A DNA stretch of 20,436 nt from a virus: the IMG/VR virus record IMGVR_UViG_3300008450_000604, positions 1 through 20,436 of that record; one strand, 5' to 3'. Shown piece after piece: positions 15,677 to 20,436 of the stretch. Numbering within the stretch: the first letter of the stretch is position 1; each line of letters starts with the position of its first letter. The notes beneath the pieces are model-generated. The model was given only the letters and a program-made list of their open reading frames with translations, did not search any database and was not told the origin of the DNA. The translations under genes and the position numbers were made by a program.

Positions 15677-17442
15677 GAACGCGGCGCGGGGGCCTCGTCT
15701 TCGGATGCAGGCGCGGCGGCGCGGCGCAGGGCATAGCAGAGGTAGCGCAGGCAGTCGTGGGCGTGGTCGTCGCCGTCGGTCTCGTAGCGGTCGACGTCGC
15801 CGCCGCGGCCGGTCTTGCGCCACGTCAAGCGCGAGGTCTCGCGGATCAGGTTGGTGCAAGTGTCGTGGATGACCACCCCGGGCGTGCCCCACTTCTCGCG
15901 GATTGCGAAGCGCTCGTGTAGCGCGTCAAAGGACGCGGGCCGGGCCTTGGGGGCTGGGGCGGTCGGGAGGTCGTATTGCGACTGGAGCACGCCGCGCTGG
16001 TCCTTACCCTCGGGGTCCGCCCATCGCTTCGACACTGCATCGGCTGTGCAGCCCGAACCGCCGCACGTCTGGCACCCCGTGCCGCCGGGGCGGAAGGCGC
16101 GCACGCGCCACGCCTGCCACACGTCGCCGCCGATCTCGGGGGGCTGACAGTCCGGGCAGCCCTCGACGCGCCAGATCTCGGCGGCGTGGTCGGAGAGCAG
16201 CATGTCTGCGGCGTAGTGCTCGCGGTAAATGTGCAGCACGTCGGCGCTTTCGTCGTGGGCAGCCCAGAGGTGGCAGAAGGGGGCACGGGAGCCGAAGTCG
16301 ATCACGCCGTAGCGGGTCCACTCCGCGGGGGGCGCGAAGCTCGGAACGACGTAGGGCGGGCCGTTGTGGAAGTCGGGGTGCACGGCGCCTTCAAGGGCCA
16401 CGATCTCGCCGCGGAGGCGGGCGCGCTTGATGGCCTCGGGTGCGGTTGCCCACTTTGACAGGACCACTTCGCGCGAAACGTAGGGGTTGTCCACCGCATG
16501 CAGGAAGTCGACGAACAGGCGCGGGGGGCGCGGGGTGCCGCGCTCCATGTGCTTGAGGCGGTCGAGCAGAAAGGGGGTCCAGCCAGACAAGGCGGTCATG
16601 CTGTTGAACACGAGGCCGTCTTTGTCGGTGGTCCGGGCCCGGATCGACTGGTAGCCGATGGGGCTCGGGATCTCCTCGTCGACCCACGCGAAGCCGATGG
16701 CGGCGCCTTCAAAGGGGTTTTTGGCGTTCTCGGCGCTGCCCGACTGCGCGGCGGCCTTGCAGATCACCTTGCCGCCCTGGGGCAAGCGGACCTCGGCCTC
16801 GCCCTGCGGGTTCTCCCAGCCCCGCCGCTTGCTGCCGGCGGGCAGGTAGAGGTCGAGCTTCGGGCGCTGGATCTGCAGGCTCATCCCGAAGGTTTGGCTG
16901 ACAGCCCAGGTCAGGGTGGGGCCGCGCTGCAGGCGGGCGAGCGACAGGCCGTTGCCCAGCGCCCAGGCTTGCACGTCGGGGTGGTCGGCGCCCTGGGCGA
17001 AGGCCACGGCAAGCTGCGCGCCGGCTTCGGTCTTGCCGGTCCGGTTGCCGCCGAGCGCGAAAGCTTCGTCATAGTCGGCGATCAGCAGGTCTTGCACAAG
17101 GCCAAGCTGCGACGTAGCGACCCGCTGCGCGCCGCACCGGGGGCAGGTGTGCAGCCCGCCGCGGTTTGGCTCGCGGGTCATGGGCCAGCCCCGGCGGCCC
17201 TTGGGTGGCGCGGGGGCGGTCGGGTCGGGGTGCGGGCAGACCTCGCACTCGGGCGACCACAGGCGCGCGTAGGCCAAGGGGTGCGCGGTGCGGTGGCGGT
17301 CGAGGACTTCGAGTTGCTTGTGCAGGTCGAGGATCGCGGCGGTCAGGGCCTTGGGGGGGAGGACGCCCCGGCGTGCGCAGTCGGCGACCGCAGCGTCAAG
17401 CTCGGCGAGGATGGCGGCCGGGCTGTCCTGCGCGACGGTCAT
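15673..17442 (-). CDS. terminase large subunit (589 aa)
   Basis: ATG at 17442 overlaps the upstream stop (ATGA). The ATPase domain has Walker A GGNRTGKT at residues 131-138, Walker B AIGFAWVDEE with D255/E256, and a coupling-motif-like SMTALSGW at 281. The nuclease (RNase H-like) domain starts at RYGVIDFGSRAP with D382 and ends at DDHAHDCLRYLCY (residues 558-570), with D527 in VIHDTCTN as another candidate metal ligand. Two cysteine clusters stand out: C66/C69 plus C100/C103 before the ATPase, and C429/C432 with C457/C460/C465 inside the nuclease. Function: ATP-driven DNA packaging motor and genome cutting at the portal. It is a full-length, intact protein. Confidence 0.95.
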   Translation of the reverse strand: MTVAQDSPAAILAELDAAVADCARRGVLPPKALTAAILDLHKQLEVLDRHRTAHPLAYARLWSPECEVCPHPDPTAPAPPKGRRGWPMTREPNRGGLHTCPRCGAQRVATSQLGLVQDLLIADYDEAFALGGNRTGKTEAGAQLAVAFAQGADHPDVQAWALGNGLSLARLQRGPTLTWAVSQTFGMSLQIQRPKLDLYLPAGSKRRGWENPQGEAEVRLPQGGKVICKAAAQSGSAENAKNPFEGAAIGFAWVDEEIPSPIGYQSIRARTTDKDGLVFNSMTALSGWTPFLLDRLKHMERGTPRPPRLFVDFLHAVDNPYVSREVVLSKWATAPEAIKRARLRGEIVALEGAVHPDFHNGPPYVVPSFAPPAEWTRYGVIDFGSRAPFCHLWAAHDESADVLHIYREHYAADMLLSDHAAEIWRVEGCPDCQPPEIGGDVWQAWRVRAFRPGGTGCQTCGGSGCTADAVSKRWADPEGKDQRGVLQSQYDLPTAPAPKARPASFDALHERFAIREKWGTPGVVIHDTCTNLIRETSRLTWRKTGRGGDVDRYETDGDDHAHDCLRYLCYALRRAAAPASEDEAPAPRS

Positions 17443-17918
17443 TCAGCGGCCGGGTCGGGCTCGTTGTACCAGCGGCGAAGCACCTCAGCGCCGGCCGGGT
17501 CGGTCAGAACAAGGTCGCCGTAGCAGGTTGCGCACGTTCTCGGCGCGTCGGCCGCGGGCCCTGCGCTCTCGGGTCCGCAGTGGGCGCAGACCAAAGACAG
17601 GGCCTCGCTGTGGGCTTCTTCCTGCGATGGGGTCTCGTTAGCGACCAGCTCAAGGTCGAAGCCGGTGACGATGTCTTCATCGTGGTCGAAGTTCGCCATC
17701 AGGCGCACGCCGCTTTCGGCCAGCCACCCGTTTAGCAGGCCAAGCATCCCCAGCATGGAGCCAACGTCGGACCTGACCACGCGGCACTCCGTCAGGCGGT
17801 ACCAGACATCAGCGTTGCACGGGGAAAGCGTGCGAACCTGCCGATACATCGCGCGCCGGTCGAGGGCCGCGAGTTCGTTCAGGTAGCGGCACAGATCGGC
17901 GGCGACGTCGGCGCTCAT
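17439..17918 (-). CDS. small CxxC-CxxC protein between the terminase genes (159 aa)
   Basis: The start and stop both lie in ATGA overlaps with the terminase genes, so the gene belongs to the packaging cistron. Residues 1-70 look helical (AADLCRYLNELAALDRRAMY). The region around 75-95 is acidic (NFDHDEDIVTGFDLELVAN). C111/C114 and C129/C132 form a CAHC ... CATC pair that could bind one zinc ion. I do not recognise a family. Placement between small and large terminase genes suggests an accessory role in packaging or DNA recognition, but this is inference from position. It could also be a moron-like regulatory protein retained in the operon. Confidence 0.8.
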   Translation of the reverse strand: MSADVAADLCRYLNELAALDRRAMYRQVRTLSPCNADVWYRLTECRVVRSDVGSMLGMLGLLNGWLAESGVRLMANFDHDEDIVTGFDLELVANETPSQEEAHSEALSLVCAHCGPESAGPAADAPRTCATCYGDLVLTDPAGAEVLRRWYNEPDPAAE

Positions 17919-18406
17919 TCACCGCCCTCCCCATTGTCGGCGTCGGTGGTGGGCTCGGGGTCGGCGGCCGGCGCAGCGGGCAGCCCGCCGGACAGGGCGG
18001 CGCGGGCGCGGCCCAGGATCGCGGCGAGGCCGGCGGCGACGTCGGTGGCGCTCTGCTCTTCGACCTTGATCGTGATCTCGTCGACCTTGACCGCGCCGGC
18101 CCGGTCGAGGATGGAGTTCGCGGCGGCCACGCGGGCGGCCTGCGGGGCGGCGGCATCGCTGGCGACCTCATGCAGCGCATCCATCGCCGTCGTGACCATC
18201 TCGGACAGGCGCCCCCGTGCGGCGGCGATGGACTCGGCCCGGCGGCGGTCGCGCTCGGCGTGGATCTCGGGGGTGTGCCAGCCGGACACGGTCGCCCGGT
18301 TGACCCCGTACTTTTCGGCCACGGAGGTCGGCGCCATGCCGGACAGCAGGTCCTCTTGCCCCAGCCTGCGCTTCTCACTGATGCTCAGGGTGTGCAGACT
18401 GCTCAC
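17915..18406 (-). CDS. small terminase-like HTH protein (163 aa)
   Basis: GTG at 18406 is preceded by AAGGG about 9 nt upstream; no better in-frame start is apparent. Residues 8-45 form a helix-turn-helix (LSISEKRRLGQEDLLSG, then SVAEKYGVNRATVSGWH). A basic/charged helix follows (AERDRRRAESIAAAR) and then helices about to residue 95. Residues 100-120 hold a beta/charged piece (VKVDEITIKVEEQSATDV), and the C-terminus is a disordered Ala/Pro/Asp tail. HTH plus oligomerising helices immediately upstream of large terminase is the usual layout of the small terminase subunit, which recognises the packaging site. A transcription regulator with the same HTH is the alternative, but the operon position favours terminase. 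Confidence 0.78.
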   Translation of the reverse strand: MSSLHTLSISEKRRLGQEDLLSGMAPTSVAEKYGVNRATVSGWHTPEIHAERDRRRAESIAAARGRLSEMVTTAMDALHEVASDAAAPQAARVAAANSILDRAGAVKVDEITIKVEEQSATDVAAGLAAILGRARAALSGGLPAAPAADPEPTTDADNGEGGE

Positions 18407-18441
18407 GGTTGGAACCCTTTCGCTCTGCTTTGCTCACAGCC

Positions 18442-18507
18442 CCCAGGACCGCCCCGAGAGCCTCCCCCGACCTGCCGCCCGCCTTGCCCCGCCGTCGCGG
18501 TCCTGGG
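18442..18507. repeat. 11-bp perfect inverted repeat upstream of small terminase gene
   Basis: CCCAGGACCGC at 18442-18452 is exactly inverted as GCGGTCCTGGG at 18497-18507, with a 44-nt GC-rich spacer. The nearer arm ends 35 nt before the GTG start. It could be a binding site for the terminase or a regulator, or an RNA stem in the leader. No repeat of the arm was noticed elsewhere in the window. Confidence 0.65.
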
Positions 18508-18618
18508 CGCCCCTGCGGGCCTGTAGCTGGTCTGGAGAGCGACCGCCGCGCCTCCCGCCCGGTGATGCCCCACCGGTCAGGCGCTCACGCCGAGCTTGGC
18601 CCGGCGGCCGCTGGTGTC

Positions 18619-18647
18619 AGTGTAGCGCAGGGGGCGGCGGGGTGCAA
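18619..18647 (-). promoter_or_regulatory. candidate promoter for the late operon
   Basis: TTGCAC (18642-18647) and TACACT (18619-18624) are separated by exactly 17 nt on the minus strand. The match to sigma-70 boxes is moderate (3/6 and 4/6). Position just after the HTH gene stop and before the long leader of the small terminase gene is what makes it plausible. Confidence 0.35.
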
Positions 18648-18662
18648 TAGGGCGGGCGGGCA

Positions 18663-19013
18663 TCACTGTCGGATCATCACCCTGAGGGTGTAGATCTGAC
18701 CGGCGTCGGCGTCGATCACGTCGAGCCCGATCACTTCCCCCGGTGTTGTTGACGTGTGCAGCACGCGAACGCCGCCGAACTTGGCGATCTCGTACTGCCT
18801 CGCAGCGCGGGGCTTCTTGCTCTTCGGTTCGGTCACCACTATCGGTGGCGGAACAACCGGCTGGCCATACTTGAGGCTGCTGCACGCCCGGTGTGTGGCG
18901 CCGTAGCTGACGCCGTGCTTGGTGGCGATGTCCACAAGTCCAAGCCCTGCGGCTCGGTCTGCCCTGATGCTGTTGATCTCATCCTGAGTGAGCGGGCTGC
19001 GGTTGCGTGCCAT
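18663..19013 (-). CDS. small helix-turn-helix DNA-binding protein (116 aa)
   Basis: I chose ATG at 19013 because AAAGGAGG (19022-19029) lies 8 nt upstream; a longer in-frame start near 19100 would run over this site and adds an unlikely Cys-rich leader. Residues 8-44 make a helix-turn-helix (LTQDEINSIRADRAAG, then LVDIATKHGVSYGATHRACS). A Pro/Lys-rich linker (PPPIVVTEPKSKKPRAARQ) leads to a small beta domain (VRVLHTSTTPGEVIGLDVID). It is probably a DNA-binding regulator or an early/late switch protein; HTH homing or packaging accessory roles are alternatives. It lies just before the late operon's candidate promoter, so it may control it. This last point is inferred. Confidence 0.8.
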   Translation of the reverse strand: MARNRSPLTQDEINSIRADRAAGLGLVDIATKHGVSYGATHRACSSLKYGQPVVPPPIVVTEPKSKKPRAARQYEIAKFGGVRVLHTSTTPGEVIGLDVIDADAGQIYTLRVMIRQ

Positions 19014-19021
19014 GCCTGCCG

Positions 19022-19029
19022 CCTCCTTT
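19022..19029 (-). promoter_or_regulatory. ribosome binding site deciding the HTH gene start
   Basis: AAAGGAGG sits 8 nt before ATG 19013, which makes this start much more likely than the longer reading frame beginning near 19100. Confidence 0.85.
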
Positions 19030-19079
19030 GCGGCTGGACACAGGATAACAGGAAACAGTGACAACGTAGTTATCTCGCA

Positions 19080-19105
19080 GTCCCGTATCCTGATTGTCAC
19101 GGGAC
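19080..19105. repeat. 7-bp inverted repeat at the end of the doubtful small gene
   Basis: GTCCCGT (19080-19086) and ACGGGAC (19099-19105) form a 7-bp stem with a 12-nt loop overlapping the stop of the 72-aa frame. No T tract follows on either strand, so a terminator call is not supported. It shares the GGGAC core with other arms in this region. Confidence 0.45.
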
Positions 19106-19315
19106 AGACGGTCTCGCCTTGGCCGGGCCTTCTGGCCAGTGAGTCCGTAGCTTCATGGCTTCGTTTAGCCCAATGGGCACGCGGGACAGAGTTTCAGAGG
19201 TAGGCCGCACTCCTGTGGCCCTCTGCAAAAATCTTTTTCGGCGCTGATCTCCTCTGAAAAAGATTATCCGCAGCGCCTCCTCACAGTAGGTGCTTACATC
19301 TTCAAGTCTGACCAT
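19097..19315 (-). CDS. doubtful small gene (72 aa)
   Basis: ATG at 19315 follows AAGGGAGGA by about 10 nt, a reasonable Shine-Dalgarno. The product (MVRLEDVSTYCEEALRIIFF, then RGDQRRKRFLQRATGV) has a short amphipathic start and a basic middle, but matches nothing I know. Its codons differ clearly from the neighbours: AGA, ATA, CTA, GTA and AAA are used, and the stretch is AT-richer. That suggests recent acquisition or a non-coding regulatory segment. A 10-bp palindrome lies inside the frame. The Shine-Dalgarno and the otherwise empty 450-nt interval are the only arguments for coding. Confidence 0.4.
   Translation of the reverse strand: MVRLEDVSTYCEEALRIIFFRGDQRRKRFLQRATGVRPTSETLSRVPIGLNEAMKLRTHWPEGPAKARPSVP
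19230..19265. repeat. AT-rich 10-bp palindrome
   Basis: AATCTTTTTC (19230-19239) and GAAAAAGATT (19256-19265) are exact inverted copies with a 16-nt spacer. The A5/T5 runs stand out against the GC-rich surroundings. Operator, bent DNA or origin element are possibilities; a terminator is less likely because the stem is AT-rich. Confidence 0.6.
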
Positions 19316-19463
19316 TCTACCTATATCCTCCCTTCATGGCTCACTTTCCAGGGACAAAGCCTCTGACCAGCCGTGCCCATCCTGTCCCTAAGCGCACCCG
19401 CAGCGGACAGGTGAAGGCCCCAGCAGACGCATCCGCCAGGGCCTAAACACCGCAGCCGTGGGC
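19316..19463. other. gap after the DUF927 gene with alternative hairpins
   Basis: No gene is seen. The interval holds AGGGACA (19350-19356) paired with TGTCCCT (19383-19389), the overlapping pair CCTGTCC (19381-19387) with GGACAGG (19405-19411), and a 6-bp pair AGGCCC/GGGCCT (19415-19420, 19439-19444). The first two share one arm, so they exclude each other. No T tract follows any of them. Confidence 0.5.
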
Positions 19464-20436
19464 TTAGTTGTCGTCTGTCCCGTCAAGGACCGGCAGGCTC
19501 GGGTCGTTGTCCCAGGCCAGCGCCCCGGGTCGCTCCGCGTCCCGCTCACTGTCCGCCCGACCCTTGCCGGCCCGACGCGCCGCTGCCCCGGCAGCCGCAG
19601 ACCGCTTCTCGGCCACCTCCAGGGCGTACTCCGGCAGGGCCGCAGTCAGCTTGACAGCCACGAACCGGGTGCGGCTGCCGCTCAGCACGCGCCGCGGGTT
19701 GTTGCCCTTGTCGTCGAGGGCGCGCCAGCCGCGGTCCTGCCATCGAGCCAAGATCTCCGTGGGGCGGAACCCAGCCTTGGCGAGCGCGGCGTCGAGCTTC
19801 GTGGGGATCCAGTAGGCGATCCCAGCCTCCGGGTCGAAGATGCCGTCCCAGCCTGCGCTGGGCGTCTCGTTGGCCACCGCAGCGCCGGCCGCCAAAGGCC
19901 AGCGATCAGGGTGCGAGACACGGGCGCCTTCAGCGGCAAGCAGCGCAGCGAGGGGCTGGTCAGCGTCCGCAGCGCCGGCCCGGATGGACTTGAGGAGGGC
20001 TGTGCGGACTGCCGACCATTGTGCGTCGGTGATCGTGACGAGGCCAGCCTCGGTCGCCAGAGCCAGAGCAGTCAGGATCGTCGCCGCAGGCAGCCGCAGC
20101 CGCAGGGCCACCCCATCGTCCCCCACTTGCGAGCGCAGCCACTCTCCCCACTCGTCGCACAGTCCGCGGGCGCGCTCGATCTGCCCAGGGGAGCAGAGGT
20201 GCCGCACAAACCCTGCGCCGAGGTGCCCCCAAGACCGAGACGCAGCCGTGACCGCCGCCTCCGCTTCGTCAGCCGACCGGAAGACCTGCCCCCAGAGCGG
20301 CAGCACCCGGGCCCGGGTGCCTGCGTCGCTTGAGAACGACGTCAAGGGCTGTTCTCCGGTCAAGATGCCGACCGAGCGCCAAGTGTGCAGAGCGCGCACC
20401 CCGCCGTCCGCCGACCCGCGCCCCCGCTCGGTCCCG
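19464..20436 (-). CDS. DUF927-type replication helicase/primase protein, 5'-truncated by window edge
   Basis: The frame is open through the right edge, so 323 C-terminal residues are visible and the start lies outside. A GTG at 20399 is internal. The first visible residues, TGERGRGSADGGVRALHTWR then SVGILTGEQPLTSF and SSDAGTRARVLPLWG, match the end of the DUF927 ATPase core, where W-R-x-x-x-x-(S/T)-G-E and the arginine-containing G-T-R-A-R motif are conserved. A helical region and a C-terminal domain follow (WDGIFDPEAGIAYWIPTKLD, LARWQDRGWRAL). The end is Ala/Arg-rich and acidic. DUF927 proteins are phage and plasmid replication proteins, commonly next to or fused with a primase domain. Role: probable replicative helicase of the phage. 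Confidence 0.8.
   Translation of the reverse strand, partial: GTERGRGSADGGVRALHTWRSVGILTGEQPLTSFSSDAGTRARVLPLWGQVFRSADEAEAAVTAASRSWGHLGAGFVRHLCSPGQIERARGLCDEWGEWLRSQVGDDGVALRLRLPAATILTALALATEAGLVTITDAQWSAVRTALLKSIRAGAADADQPLAALLAAEGARVSHPDRWPLAAGAAVANETPSAGWDGIFDPEAGIAYWIPTKLDAALAKAGFRPTEILARWQDRGWRALDDKGNNPRRVLSGSRTRFVAVKLTAALPEYALEVAEKRSAAAGAAARRAGKGRADSERDAERPGALAWDNDPSLPVLDGTDDN

Larger units (their letters stand above)
18407..18662 (-). other. 256-nt gap upstream of the small terminase gene
   Basis: I see no gene here. On the minus strand it contains a promoter-like pair (18619-18647), a 6-bp hairpin with CCGGTG and CACCGG arms (18559-18576), and a perfect 11-bp inverted repeat (18442-18507). 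These make it a good candidate for the late promoter leader and/or the packaging recognition site. Confidence 0.6.

Noticed and set aside
15641-15892. N-terminal extension of the portal protein
   Set aside because: It overlaps the conserved C-terminal nuclease part of the terminase gene and encodes an Arg/Pro-rich shadow peptide. ATG 15640 begins the portal-like sequence.
17439-17918. HNH endonuclease next to the terminase
   Set aside because: The protein has CxxC pairs but no HNH-type His-Asn-His pattern, so it is left as a putative zinc-binding protein.
18577-18885. Minus-strand frame in the gap upstream of the small terminase gene
   Set aside because: It overlaps the HTH gene in another frame, has no ribosome binding site, and its product is highly basic low complexity.
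19056-19100. Promoter for the HTH gene
   Set aside because: GTGACA and GATAAC-like boxes are present on the minus strand, but their spacing is 20 nt and the match is weak, so I do not list it.
19381-19411. Intrinsic terminator after the DUF927 gene
   Set aside because: The CCTGTCC/GGACAGG stem lacks a following T tract on either strand, so it is kept only as part of the repeat description.
1-20436. tRNA genes, CRISPR arrays, insertion sequences, integrase or att sites
   Set aside because: I looked for tRNA-like arms, regularly spaced repeats, transposase motifs and recombinase motifs by eye and found none. A covariance-model search would be needed to exclude small RNAs.

Overview
The window is a stretch of tailed double-stranded DNA phage (siphovirus) or prophage genome with very GC-rich sequence. 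Every credible gene lies on the minus strand, so the genes are best read from the right end to the left. The layout is the classic HK97-fold siphovirus late module. It lacks any integrase, lysis gene, tRNA, transposase or CRISPR array, so lifestyle and host cannot be decided here. A GC-rich bacterial host is the only safe inference.

Right end (18407-20436): the C-terminal part of a DUF927-type replication helicase/primase protein runs off the window edge. It is followed by a relatively AT-rich stretch holding one doubtful small gene and several inverted repeats, then a small helix-turn-helix protein with a perfect Shine-Dalgarno sequence. A 256-nt gap with a candidate promoter and an 11-bp inverted repeat leads into the late genes.

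Packaging and head (9217-18406): small terminase-like HTH protein, a small CxxC/CxxC protein, large terminase, portal, a MuF-type head morphogenesis protein carrying an extra N-terminal module, HK97-type prohead protease, major capsid protein, a probable capsid decoration protein, a small Ala/Pro-rich protein and a head-tail connector. Most junctions overlap as ATGA or TGATG, which implies one translationally coupled operon. The larger spacers sit around the most heavily expressed structural genes, and three of them share a CTCTCTCC motif (minus strand).

Tail (1-9217): HK97 gp10-like neck protein, tail terminator-like protein, a DUF2341-like protein of unknown tail role, major tail tube protein, a tail assembly chaperone pair that appears to need a programmed ribosomal frameshift into the +1 (= -2) frame, an 800-residue tape measure protein with a TTG start, two distal-tail/hub-like proteins, a small beta-rich protein, and an FN3-like tail protein truncated by the left edge.

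I saw no clear new defence or mobile system. The most unusual points are the non-standard (+1 or -2) chaperone frameshift, the DUF2341-like protein in the tail-tube locus, the MuF fusion module, the cysteine clusters in the terminase proteins, and the structured intergenic DNA upstream of the small terminase gene.
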